Source: Lutibacter sp. B2
Lineage (GTDB): Bacteria > Bacillota > Clostridia > Peptostreptococcales > Thermotaleaceae
DNA length: 64,000 bases
NCBI GenBank assembly: GCA_015686845.1
Contig: JADPRS010000012.1
Coordinates: 26,523 to 90,522, forward strand
Reading direction: 5' to 3'
Shown: in pieces, positions 1 to 7,480 of the stretch
How the letters are laid out: each line of letters starts with the position of its first letter
How positions within the stretch are numbered: position 1 is the first letter of the stretch
Notes under the pieces: model-generated
The model's input: the letters and a program-made list of their open reading frames with translations, nothing else
Databases searched by the model: none
What the model was told of the DNA's origin: nothing
Position numbers and translations under genes: made by a program

Positions 1-677
1 TAAATCTTCCAAAAATTATTTTTCACAAGCTGTCTACTTCTTTTTAATGCCTTGAAGAAATATAAATTTTCCAATACAGCAACCTGAACAGAAAATACAT
101 GTACCGTTAGAAAGCAAGTAACTACAGCAATGAAACTAAGCCCAAACAAAATTGCTCCAATAATAAAATGCATAGTATTATTTTCCAAACTGATTCCAAA
201 ACCAATTACAATTCCACCGAATACTATAATTGCAGGAAGAAACAATATAGTCCCTGCGATTATTACACTTAGAATTCGTGGAATATTTTTAAAAGCCACC
301 CCTAATACTTTTACTATATCGGCACGCTTATTAAAAAGTTTCTTATTCGTAATTTCTACAATTCCTACTTTTTTAGTTAATGTAAATGAAAAAATACCCA
401 AATAAATAATGCCCGCAAAAATTGTAATATTCGTATACATAAATGGTGAAGCAATATCCTCTAACATAGAAATCTTATTGTATCCAAATCCACCAAACAT
501 GGTAAATGCTCCAAATCCTAAAACTAATACAATTAAAATTACAACACCAACTATGAGCCCTATAAGATTATATATAAACATATAAGGTGCTGAGGTCCAT
601 ATACTATTTTTGTGTGTATCAAGTGCTTTATCTAAGATTTTCGTAATGGACATGCTTGAAAATTTTTCAGTATCCAT
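1..677 (-). CDS. Multi-pass membrane protein, unknown family (3' end outside window)
   Basis: This is an open reading frame of 225 residues that runs off the left edge. It starts at the ATG at 677, with a GGAG site 7 bases upstream. The protein opens with a short soluble segment (MDTEKFSSMSITKILDKAL). At least four hydrophobic segments follow, at roughly residues 30-60, 78-100, 128-155 and 160-190. The last visible part, before the edge, reads FFKALKRSRQLVKNNFWKI. A stretch of type F-KA-KRS--L-K-N-W is typical of DUF975/YciC-like and GDPD-membrane-domain-like integral membrane proteins, but I cannot fix the family. Its function is unknown. Confidence 0.75.
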   Translation of the reverse strand, partial: MDTEKFSSMSITKILDKALDTHKNSIWTSAPYMFIYNLIGLIVGVVILIVLVLGFGAFTMFGGFGYNKISMLEDIASPFMYTNITIFAGIIYLGIFSFTLTKKVGIVEITNKKLFNKRADIVKVLGVAFKNIPRILSVIIAGTILFLPAIIVFGGIVIGFGISLENNTMHFIIGAILFGLSFIAVVTCFLTVHVFSVQVAVLENLYFFKALKRSRQLVKNNFWKI

Positions 678-758
678 CTTATCACTCCTTTGTTATAAAT
701 TTTCTTACACGTTGAATTATAAATGATTTGAGAAAATTTTACAATGAAATTGAAAAAA

Positions 759-815
759 GCAAAAAAATACACCCCTTCCACATTGTTTATATCCTAAAAT
801 AAACAATGTGGAAGG
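759..815 (-). terminator. Intrinsic terminator after tubZ-like gene
   Basis: There are perfect 17-bp inverted arms at 774-790 and 799-815 with an 8-base loop. Read on the minus strand, the stem is followed a few bases later by a run of seven T. It sits 33 bases past the stop of the tubulin-like gene. Confidence 0.75.
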
Positions 816-847
816 AATGATTTATACATAACTTTACCCATTAGATT

Positions 848-2074
848 CTACCACTCTATATCATCCATTGTATCTCTTGTGGTTTTACGCCTACGTCTAC
901 TACTTCTTGATATTGTTTTATTATCATCCTCTTTAGGTACTTCAATCATAGATTTAAGTTCATCACTTACAGTAGCAGCCACTTCATAACTGTGTAGTTT
1001 ATAATCTAAATTAATTGATCCTATATCATCTCTTTCTTTCTTTTTATTTTCTGATACTTTATTCTTTACTTCTATCTCTTTTAATTTGCACTCATATTTA
1101 TCAAAAATTGCTACTGGTCGGGATAGTCCTGCAAAATAACCAATACTCACTGCATCTGGATTATGATTTATTGCTTTAAAAGTTTTCTTAGGATTATTGC
1201 CTCCCACAGTAGCTAATTCTTTTATTAAACTATCTAATTCAACTAAACGACTAGCCTCATTTTCTAATTTCCCTTTATATTTCTCCATATCTTTTATTGA
1301 CATAACTGCACTAATTAATTCTGCATCATCCGATTCTAAAATACAAGTATCTGATTGAAAGATAGAACAATCCGTTTCATTTGTATTCTTCCCAAAATAA
1401 TAACTTAAATTTAACTTTCCTATGTAGGAGTATCCTTTATATGTAATCGTTTCAAATTGTTCTGCAGTATCAAAATTAGCATAAGTATTGCCGTTTAAAA
1501 CATCTATTATTGAATTGGCTAAAGTACAAAACTTTTTATTTACTATATCTACTGTTCCACTATTATTATCTATTAACATGATATTATTTATGTGACCCAT
1601 TTGCATCAATCCATGAAATTCAAGTAGTGCATTTCTAGTATTTAATATAGTAATTCCATCTATTTCTGAGTCAGGAGGTAATATTGCTATCAAATTTATA
1701 ATTTTAGGAGCCACATCCTCCTCTTTCCATAATCTATTAAGTTCACTTACAATTACGGGTGTTCCTCCTGAGCCTGTCCCTCCCGAGAGAGAAGTTATAA
1801 TATATATAACATCCTTATGCTGAAATTTGCGTTCTATTTTATCAAATAAACTTACACCTTTTATCATATTACTAAATGTTACTTTTTTAGCTTTATCTCT
1901 GTCCTTGCCTACCCCATCCGCTCCTTCAAGTTTTACAGCTTCTGCCACATTTATATTAGACAAGTCATCTGCTGAAGTATTAATTGCTAATGCTTCATAG
2001 CTTCTTTTAGCGAAATATTCTGTCATATTTCCACCGGCCATGCCCATTCCTATAATCCCTACACGACTTTTCAT
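848..2074 (-). CDS. Tubulin/FtsZ-superfamily GTPase, TubZ-like
   Basis: The protein has 408 residues. The N-terminus has the Rossmann-type glycine motif of the FtsZ/TubZ family (VGIIGMGMAGGN, residues 5-16). The tubulin signature loop is GGTGSGG at residues 98-104, followed by PVIVSEL. A later segment, NIMLIDNNS, fits the family's nucleotide-binding core. The C-terminus is a very basic tail (SRRRRK, about residues 392-397). In TubZ proteins the flexible basic tail contacts the partner TubR. The next gene upstream, 15 bases away, encodes a small winged-helix protein with 11-bp iterons in front of it. I infer a type III partition-type filament protein rather than cell-division FtsZ, because the length, the tail and the neighbours differ from ftsZ, which lies in the dcw cluster. 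It could also be a phage- or plasmid-derived tubulin kept for another job. Confidence 0.8.
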   Translation of the reverse strand: MKSRVGIIGMGMAGGNMTEYFAKRSYEALAINTSADDLSNINVAEAVKLEGADGVGKDRDKAKKVTFSNMIKGVSLFDKIERKFQHKDVIYIITSLSGGTGSGGTPVIVSELNRLWKEEDVAPKIINLIAILPPDSEIDGITILNTRNALLEFHGLMQMGHINNIMLIDNNSGTVDIVNKKFCTLANSIIDVLNGNTYANFDTAEQFETITYKGYSYIGKLNLSYYFGKNTNETDCSIFQSDTCILESDDAELISAVMSIKDMEKYKGKLENEASRLVELDSLIKELATVGGNNPKKTFKAINHNPDAVSIGYFAGLSRPVAIFDKYECKLKEIEVKNKVSENKKKERDDIGSINLDYKLHSYEVAATVSDELKSMIEVPKEDDNKTISRSSRRRRKTTRDTMDDIEW

Positions 2075-2089
2075 TTTAATTTCTCCCCT

Positions 2090-2377
2090 TTATCTCTCGT
2101 ATTCTATTGTAATCGCTTCACCTTCTGTTGTTATACAAAATGTTTTAGTCATATTTACTCTGACCCCATCCTGTATATACCCCTTCTTTTTTAATGCAGC
2201 TATTCTTTTGCGAAGTGTACTCTCTGATGCACTTAGGATGCTTATTCCCTTTTTTTCATTTTGTATTTGTGCTTCTTCTTTTATATGTTTTACTATCATT
2301 TTAAAAGATGCTCCTTTTATTCTATTAAACCCTTCTAAAAAAAATAAAAGTTCCACATCTGTCATTGTCATGCCCAT
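2090..2377 (-). CDS. Small winged-helix DNA-binding protein, TubR-like
   Basis: The protein has 95 residues from the ATG at 2377, which lies 9 bases after a GGAG. An in-frame TTG at 2386 abuts that site and is less likely. The core looks like a winged helix: a recognition-helix stretch (SESTLRKRIAALKKKGYI) followed by a wing strand pair (VRVNMTKTFCITTEG). It is co-transcribed with the downstream tubulin-like GTPase and preceded by a consensus promoter and iterons. TubR of TubZRC systems is a small winged-helix protein that binds such iterons, represses its own operon and loads the DNA onto TubZ. I recognise the architecture, not a specific homologue, so the TubR assignment rests on context. 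Confidence 0.65.
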   Translation of the reverse strand: MGMTMTDVELLFFLEGFNRIKGASFKMIVKHIKEEAQIQNEKKGISILSASESTLRKRIAALKKKGYIQDGVRVNMTKTFCITTEGEAITIEYER

Positions 2378-2400
2378 TTTTTCCAACTCCTTACAATATA

Positions 2401-2429
2401 AGTATAATGTTTAATTGTAATTTTGTCAA
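2401..2429 (-). promoter_or_regulatory. Sigma-A promoter of the tubR-tubZ operon
   Basis: The -35 TTGACA is at 2424-2429 and the -10 TATACT at 2401-2406, with a 17-bp spacer, on the minus strand. The first iteron unit begins 13 bases upstream of the -35 box, so a protein bound to the iterons could easily block or steer the polymerase. Confidence 0.75.
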
Positions 2430-2441
2430 TATTCTAACATC

Positions 2442-2583
2442 TATTTTTCCATTCATTTTCCACCTAATCGTTCGTCATATTCCTACCATTTTCTAACCCT
2501 TTACAATTCACATATATTACTTTTATCCTTTATCAGTGTTCTTTTTCCATCCGTTTTCCATTAAAATTCCATTTATTTACCAT
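2442..2583 (-). repeat. 11-bp phased iterons, candidate partition centromere (tubC-like)
   Basis: Read on the minus strand, four tandem 11-bp units fill 2540-2583: ATGGTAAATAA, ATGGAATTTTA, ATGGAAAACGG and ATGGAAAAAGA. A second block, 2442-2496, is in 11-bp register: ATGGAAAAATA (2442-2452), GTGGAAAATGA (2453-2463), an unrelated unit, then the weaker TAGGAATATGA and TTAGAAAATGG (2475-2496). The consensus is ATGGAAAANNN. Repeats spaced by one helical turn directly upstream of a small DNA-binding gene and a tubulin-like gene are what a TubR-bound centromere looks like. Confidence 0.7.
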
Positions 2584-2677
2584 CTATATTTATAGTCCCT
2601 TCCTCTATTCTTCTTTCATTCATCCCCCTTATTATTTAAATATTCTTTTATTCCTTAAACTCTTTTATAAATAAATT

Positions 2678-2724
2678 ACCCCTTAAAGTAGTTTATTGAC
2701 AATTTCTTGTCTACTTTAAGGGGT
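2678..2724. terminator. Strong hairpin downstream of phaC
   Basis: Perfect 14-bp arms (ACCCCTTAAAGTAG at 2678-2691 and its complement at 2711-2724) flank a 19-base loop. It lies 72 bases past the phaC stop and before the iterons. On the minus strand the stem is followed by an AT-rich but not purely T stretch, so it is a probable terminator that isolates the pha operon from tubRZ. Confidence 0.55.
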
Positions 2725-2795
2725 GAAAATCATATTCCTTATTTTCTATCCAATAAAATTCTTAAATATAAGAGATATTAATAACATACCAATTA

Positions 2796-3872
2796 CTACT
2801 TAGATTTTGAATGATCCTTTGTCCATTTAGCCATTTTAGGAGCAATTTCCTTTTGGGATTTGGAACTTACGTACATACCAATATGTCCTACTGAGAAAGA
2901 AAATGATTCCTTGTCTTTACTAGATACTAAATCATTTAAAGGTTTACTTGACGCAGGAGGAACCAAGTGATCATACTCTGCATAAATATTAAGTAGTGGC
3001 ATATTTATATTTTTTAAATCAACTTTTTGTTCACCAATTTCTAATGTTCCTTTCACAAGTTTATTTTCCTTGTATAAATCATTAACAAATTGACGAAGCG
3101 TCTCACCTGCTTGATCAGGACTGTCGAATATCCACTTTTCCATCCTCATAAAATTCTTCATCATATCTGGATCATCTATATTTTCCAAAACACCAACATA
3201 TTTATCTAACATCAATTGAAAAGGTTTAAGCATCATATACCCATAATTCATCATAGAACCAGGTATAACACCATAAGCATCTACCATATTATCTATATTT
3301 AAATGTTTCCCCCATTTAAACAATAAGCCATCTTCTATATCAAAGTCTATAGGCGTAACCATAGTAATTAAACTATTAACCTTCTGTGGATTAAGAGCTG
3401 AGTAAATTGTAGAGAAAGTACCGCCTTGGCATACACCTATAATATTTAATTTATCTATATTATTAGACTGTAAAATATGATCTACTGCATCATTAATATA
3501 CCCGTTGATATAGTCATCCATAGTAAGATACCTATCTTCTTGTGTAGGATATCCCCAATCCACAATATATAAATCAAGACCTAATTCTAATAAGTTTTTT
3601 ATTATACTGCGATCTGGCTGAATATCCATCATATATGGACGATTCACTAGAGCATAAACAATCAAAGTAGGAACTTTACAAGGTCTTTTAGACTGATTTT
3701 CATAATGGTAAAGCTTCATTTTATCTTCTTGAAATACAAGTTCTTTTGGTGTTACATCTACTTCTATATCCTCAAGATTTTGTAAAACCTCTATCCCTTT
3801 AACAAATTTTTTCTGTACATCAAGCATTTCTTTCATAGATTTTTCCATATCTATTCCCAAAGTTGAATACAT
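2796..3872 (-). CDS. phaC: Class III polyhydroxyalkanoate synthase, catalytic subunit PhaC
   Basis: The protein has 358 residues, the usual size of class III PhaC. It polymerises (R)-3-hydroxyacyl-CoA to polyhydroxyalkanoate at the granule surface as a PhaC-PhaE complex. The alpha/beta-hydrolase catalytic triad is visible: nucleophile Cys148 in the lipase-like box GVCQG (146-150), Asp301 in AEYDHLVPP, and His330 in SVGHIGMY. These lie almost exactly where the triad sits in the well-studied class III enzyme (about 149, 302, 331). The adjacent DWGYPT segment (105-110) is also typical. It is the last gene of phaJ-phaE-phaC, separated from phaE by a 185-bp gap that contains a large inverted repeat, so it may be expressed at a different level from phaE. 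Confidence 0.95.
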   Translation of the reverse strand: MYSTLGIDMEKSMKEMLDVQKKFVKGIEVLQNLEDIEVDVTPKELVFQEDKMKLYHYENQSKRPCKVPTLIVYALVNRPYMMDIQPDRSIIKNLLELGLDLYIVDWGYPTQEDRYLTMDDYINGYINDAVDHILQSNNIDKLNIIGVCQGGTFSTIYSALNPQKVNSLITMVTPIDFDIEDGLLFKWGKHLNIDNMVDAYGVIPGSMMNYGYMMLKPFQLMLDKYVGVLENIDDPDMMKNFMRMEKWIFDSPDQAGETLRQFVNDLYKENKLVKGTLEIGEQKVDLKNINMPLLNIYAEYDHLVPPASSKPLNDLVSSKDKESFSFSVGHIGMYVSSKSQKEIAPKMAKWTKDHSKSK

Positions 3873-3910
3873 TGGTAAATACCCCCTTAGTTATTTTTTC
3901 TTTCGTTATT

Positions 3911-4050
3911 ATAGATAAACTACTTCATTCTTTAATCTAAAAGGGTGTAATTATATAATAAGGAATGACTTGCAATCTTCATACTTGCCGGAATGACGTT
4001 TATATCATTACACCCCTGCCATACATTTAATTTAGAAGTAGTTTGTCTAT
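3911..4050. repeat. 140-bp nested inverted repeat between phaE and phaC
   Basis: The outer arms are ATAGATAAACTACTTC (3911-3926) and GAAGTAGTTTGTCTAT (4035-4050), complementary except for one base. Inner arms GGGTGTAAT (3943-3951) and ATTACACCC (4007-4015) are perfect. Inside them, GGAATGAC occurs twice in direct orientation (3962-3969 and 3990-3997). The element fills nearly the whole intergenic space. It could be an mRNA-stability or attenuation structure that sets the PhaE:PhaC ratio, or a miniature inverted-repeat element. No open reading frame is present. Confidence 0.65.
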
Positions 4051-4057
4051 AATGCAT

Positions 4058-5164
4058 TTATGCATTCTTTTCCTTATCATTTAATCTATTTTTTACTTCC
4101 TTAAGTTCTTTAGTTGTGTTTCTTACTGATTTCTTTAATTCATAGATTGTCTTATACATGCTATTCATATCTGTCTTAGTAGGAAAAGGTAGAAAAGCTA
4201 ATTGTTGCTCAAGTACTTTATCATAATTTTTTTTAAACTCACCACCTGCATCAACAACTTGACTTAGCAGTTTAGAAAAGCCATCTGTTTCAAAAAGATT
4301 GTTATAAGCCTCTTCATTTTTTCTCGACCAATATTCATAAAATTCTTTAAAAGTTTTAGGTTGCGTTTCGTCTTTTATCATATCTTGTAAATCTTGTGAA
4401 ATTTTTTCCATTGTTTCTATTCCAACTCTAGAAATAGTTGCTGTAAACTCATTTATTGAATTTGTATATTTCATAAAAGAATCTACACTACCTACTTGTT
4501 TTTCAAAATACTCTCTATTTATGCCCATAATAGGAGCACCAAATAATTTGCCAAATGTCTGTTCGTAATTTCCACCCAAAAGTTTTGCATAGTTAATATA
4601 AGCATCTTTATCTTCAAAAATATTTGTACCCATTAATTTTTGAAATTCCTTAGCATGATCAGTCCATGGTTGGAACAATTTATTACTATTTTCAAAATAC
4701 ATTTGATATGTTTCCATAGACTGTTTAAATAAACTCTGTGTAGGCTCAGGCAAATAAGAAATAAAGGTATTAGAAAAACTCTTCATATATTCATCTTGCC
4801 ATTTGCTAAAAAACTTTTTCACTTGATCATTAGAATTTCCTGAAATTTGTTTCGTCAAGTCCTCCCAAAAACCATATAAGGAAGAATAAGTATTTGTGCT
4901 ATTGGTCATTTTTTCAAAAACCTCTTGAAAAGGATTTTGTCCAAATAGCATACTGTTTTTTGTAAACATATCACCATTCATCATTCCAACCCAATTATTA
5001 AACATCTCCATTGGCTTTTTTACCATATTATTCATATTATTCACTGTATCTGACTCTTTTTTTTCATCTTTAGGTGAAAAACTTTCTTGCCACATATCTA
5101 AAGCTTTCTTTTGTGTATCAAAGCATTGTCCCATAAATTTATTATAATTATCTAAAAATAACAT
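4058..5164 (-). CDS. phaE: Class III PHA synthase accessory subunit PhaE
   Basis: The protein has 368 residues and is largely helical, rich in Met, Phe, Asn and Lys, with no enzyme motif. PhaE is the non-catalytic partner that activates class III PhaC. The C-terminal stretch beginning LAFLPFPTKTDMNSMYKTI and continuing into a Lys/Glu-rich coiled coil matches the family's conserved end, where a P-T-x-x-(D/E) turn precedes a helix of the form LYELKKxVRxxxKEL. It lies between phaJ (36 bp upstream) and phaC. The only real alternative is a granule-associated phasin, but the order E-C and the C-terminal motif favour PhaE. Confidence 0.88.
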   Translation of the reverse strand: MLFLDNYNKFMGQCFDTQKKALDMWQESFSPKDEKKESDTVNNMNNMVKKPMEMFNNWVGMMNGDMFTKNSMLFGQNPFQEVFEKMTNSTNTYSSLYGFWEDLTKQISGNSNDQVKKFFSKWQDEYMKSFSNTFISYLPEPTQSLFKQSMETYQMYFENSNKLFQPWTDHAKEFQKLMGTNIFEDKDAYINYAKLLGGNYEQTFGKLFGAPIMGINREYFEKQVGSVDSFMKYTNSINEFTATISRVGIETMEKISQDLQDMIKDETQPKTFKEFYEYWSRKNEEAYNNLFETDGFSKLLSQVVDAGGEFKKNYDKVLEQQLAFLPFPTKTDMNSMYKTIYELKKSVRNTTKELKEVKNRLNDKEKNA

Positions 5165-5200
5165 TTAAATTCCCCCTTATGTTTTAGAATAATATTAGAA

Positions 5201-5617
5201 TTACATTTTTTTTACCACAGCTTCTCCCGCTAAAATCTCATTTCCTAATTGGTTCTTTACAATTGTATTTAAAATAATAATCTTTTTTTCATCCCTTTTT
5301 TCTTTCACCTCTACAGTAGCTGTCAGATGGTCTCCTATATACGCAGGTGCTAAAAATTTCACATTTTGAGATAAATATAGGGTATTTTCACCGGGTAATT
5401 GGGTTCCTAAAACAGCGGAAATTAAAGAACTAGTAAGCATACCATGGGCAATTCTCTTTTTAAATCTAGTTTTAGAAGCATACTCTGCATTAAGATGTAT
5501 GGGATTATAATCTCCTGAAATATTTGCAAATCCTGAAATATCACTTTCTGTTATAATCTTAGAAACACTTGCCTTTTCTCCTATCATTATTTCCTCATAT
5601 CTTTTCTCTGCTCCCAT
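5201..5617 (-). CDS. phaJ: (R)-specific enoyl-CoA hydratase, MaoC/PhaJ type
   Basis: The protein has 138 residues with a single hot-dog fold domain of the hydratase-2 family. It adds water to trans-2-enoyl-CoA to give (R)-3-hydroxyacyl-CoA, the substrate of PhaC. The catalytic signature is plain: Asp36 and His41 in GDYNPIHLN (35-43), followed by the conserved AHGM (57-60). It is the first gene of the pha operon and has a purine-rich GGGGGAT site before its ATG. Because the operon carries no phaA/phaB ketothiolase or reductase, this gene suggests that monomers come from enoyl-CoA, for instance from crotonyl-CoA of fermentation or beta-oxidation. Confidence 0.9.
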   Translation of the reverse strand: MGAEKRYEEIMIGEKASVSKIITESDISGFANISGDYNPIHLNAEYASKTRFKKRIAHGMLTSSLISAVLGTQLPGENTLYLSQNVKFLAPAYIGDHLTATVEVKEKRDEKKIIILNTIVKNQLGNEILAGEAVVKKM

Positions 5618-5820
5618 ATTATCCCCCTTATTCTTTCGTATATATCCTTTAAATATCCAGTTTTATATTTTCTGTAAATCTTATCAAAACTAGATACAGT
5701 TTTCATAATCTTTTAAACTGATAATCCATATTGTATAGTACTACACGTTAATATTTTGTAAAAACTTGGTATTTATACATGCTTTTTTATATGCAAAAAT
5801 CGATATATTATAAAGGTAAA
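5618..5820. other. Upstream region of the pha operon
   Basis: There is no gene in this 203-bp stretch. A possible but weak minus-strand promoter is TTACAA (5755-5760) with TATACA (5731-5736). The spacing of 18 bp is not ideal. No clear operator dyad was seen. Confidence 0.3.
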
Positions 5821-5862
5821 AATGCTAAAAAAAGAAGTATTTCGACTTCTTTTTTTAGCATT
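5821..5862. terminator. Bidirectional intrinsic terminator
   Basis: Perfect 18-bp arms (AATGCTAAAAAAAGAAGT at 5821-5838, complement at 5845-5862) have T-rich flanks on both strands. It terminates the metallopeptidase operon on the minus strand, before the pha promoter region. Confidence 0.85.
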
Positions 5863-5954
5863 TTTATAATTTCGGTATAAACTATTCAATTTTGCTGCTT
5901 ACAATCATACATTAATTGTGTCGAATGTTTGATGTGACGATTAAATTTTTTTTA

Positions 5955-6668
5955 CTATACATCCATCATTACCCCATACTTTTTCAACCAATTCCTTCTT
6001 TCTTTATAATCTGGAATAATAGATTCTACAAGGGCCCAAAAATCTTTCGAATGATTCTTATGTACCATATGACACATTTCATGAACGACTATATAATCTA
6101 GAACTGAAGGTAGTGCCATACTGCCTCTCCAATTGAATAAAATCTCATCTTTATAAGTACAACTTGCCCATCTTTTTTTCTGCTCTTTTACTCTTATATT
6201 TGATGGATCTTTATGAAAATAAGGTCTATAATATTTTACCTTTTCTTGTACTTGTTCTAGGGTTTGTTTTCTATACCATTTTTCTAATGTTTCTGATAGT
6301 ATACTTTTGCTTTTTTTAGGTGTGATTATATGAATTTGTTCTTCCTCTAGTTTTACTTCTGGTATTTTTATATCTTTATCTATACTAATTTTTAAAAAAT
6401 AATCTTTTCCTAAGTACATGAATTTTTCGCCATCTTCAAATTTTCTTTCTATGGGTAGATAATCTAAATCTTTAAATTGATCCAATTTTTTTACGATCCA
6501 TGAACCTTTATTTTTAAGTTTTTCTATGATCCATTCTTTCGGTGCTGCACTTGGAGCAATTACTCTTACTTGATCAGGTGGCGTGATCCTTATTTCCATG
6601 GTTCTTCTTTTTCTCTGTATTAATTCAAATTCTATGGTTTTATTTTCATATTCAAATGTATATCTCAT
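5955..6668 (-). CDS. YgjP/WLM-type zinc metallopeptidase (DUF45)
   Basis: The protein has 237 residues from the ATG at 6668. An AAGGGA site lies 7 bases before it; an in-frame start at 6701 would overlap the upstream gene by 23 bp. The zinc-protease motif HEMCH is followed by HKNHSKDFWALVE, giving the HExxH plus downstream His/Glu pattern of M48-like YgjP proteins. The N-terminal half is strand-rich (IEFELIQRKRRTMEIRI), as in DUF45. The family is predicted to be cytosolic, and its cellular substrate is not known. It is the last gene of a five-gene minus-strand run that ends at the terminator at 5821. Confidence 0.85.
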   Translation of the reverse strand: MRYTFEYENKTIEFELIQRKRRTMEIRITPPDQVRVIAPSAAPKEWIIEKLKNKGSWIVKKLDQFKDLDYLPIERKFEDGEKFMYLGKDYFLKISIDKDIKIPEVKLEEEQIHIITPKKSKSILSETLEKWYRKQTLEQVQEKVKYYRPYFHKDPSNIRVKEQKKRWASCTYKDEILFNWRGSMALPSVLDYIVVHEMCHMVHKNHSKDFWALVESIIPDYKERRNWLKKYGVMMDV

Positions 6669-6678
6669 AACGATTCCC

Positions 6679-6894
6679 TTAGCTCTCCTCATCTGGTGCA
6701 TATTCTAACAGATCTCCTGGTTGACAATTTAATTCTTTGCATATAGCTTCCAACGTAGTAAATCTAACTGCCTTCGCTTTGTTGTTTTTTAATATAGATA
6801 GATTTGCATTCGTTATTCCAACTCTTGATGCCAAATCAGATAAGGAGATTTTTCTCTTTGCCATCATAACATCTAAGTTTATAATAATAGCCAT
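6679..6894 (-). CDS. Xre/YozG-type helix-turn-helix regulator
   Basis: This is a 71-residue single-domain Cro/C1-type HTH protein. SLSDLASRVGITNANLSIL is the helix-turn-helix, and the tail LNCQPGDLLEYAPDEE is the typical end of the YozG-like family. It lies 12 bp downstream of a DUF2975 membrane protein gene. These two families are very often paired, and the regulator is thought to control the membrane protein cluster. It probably acts as an autorepressor, but no operator could be picked out. Confidence 0.85.
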   Translation of the reverse strand: MAIIINLDVMMAKRKISLSDLASRVGITNANLSILKNNKAKAVRFTTLEAICKELNCQPGDLLEYAPDEES

Positions 6895-6905
6895 AATATC
6901 CTCCT

Positions 6906-7400
6906 TTAAATCGTAAAATCATTCTCTTCTTTCACTTCAACAGCCCGCTCAAAGACCTTGGATAATATCAATATGAAACACCCTGCAAAGAAAAATATGA
7001 AAAATTCCATATCTGTGTGTATCCCTTTCATATCAATGGTGATCAAGTTAAATTCCGTATATTTAGGATTTATAAAAAAGTTGATTAAGTAACATGCTGT
7101 AATGATAAAGCATTCTATAGATATATTACTTAAACTTTTTACATTTTCTCTTATAAATGGATCTGCCTTCACAAGGGAATGTACTATTTTCCTTAAATTG
7201 TATACAATAAGAATCAATGATATAGTCCCTACTAAAAACAAAGAATATATAAGTGTTTTTCTAAACATACCTATTTGAAGATCATTTGAAGTAATAACAC
7301 CTTTCGAAATATAAATAAACATAATTACACCTATAACTAATATACTACTTAGCATAATTTTTAATAAACTTGCCAAAGAAGAATTTCCATAATATTTCAT
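6906..7400 (-). CDS. DUF2975 membrane protein
   Basis: The protein has 164 residues from the ATG at 7400, 7 bases after GGAGG; the TTG at 7406 is too close to the site. Four hydrophobic segments are visible, at about residues 15-32, 46-65, 88-108 and 130-150. The third is preceded by DPFIRENVKSL, which resembles the P-F--EN---L-N motif typical of DUF2975. It is encoded directly upstream of a YozG-like HTH gene, the standard partner. Its function is unknown; it may be a membrane sensor or effector regulated by the HTH protein. Confidence 0.75.
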   Translation of the reverse strand: MKYYGNSSLASLLKIMLSSILVIGVIMFIYISKGVITSNDLQIGMFRKTLIYSLFLVGTISLILIVYNLRKIVHSLVKADPFIRENVKSLSNISIECFIITACYLINFFINPKYTEFNLITIDMKGIHTDMEFFIFFFAGCFILILSKVFERAVEVKEENDFTI

Positions 7401-7480
7401 ACTCAAGCCTCCTATAAATTTGTTAAATTAAATTCCTAAGTAACATGTTACCACGAAAAAGGTATTTTTAACACTTTAGA

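Noticed and set aside
130..405. 91-residue frame on the plus strand
   Set aside because: It lies opposite the membrane protein at 1-677, lacks a ribosome site and has a composition of an antisense shadow (Ile/Pro/Asn-rich).
848..2074. Cell-division FtsZ
   Set aside because: The gene is not near the division cluster, and it has a basic tail, a changed glycine loop and a TubR-like partner.
2442..2583. CRISPR array
   Set aside because: The repeats are 11 bp and tandem with no spacers of uniform length, and no cas genes are near. Iterons fit better.
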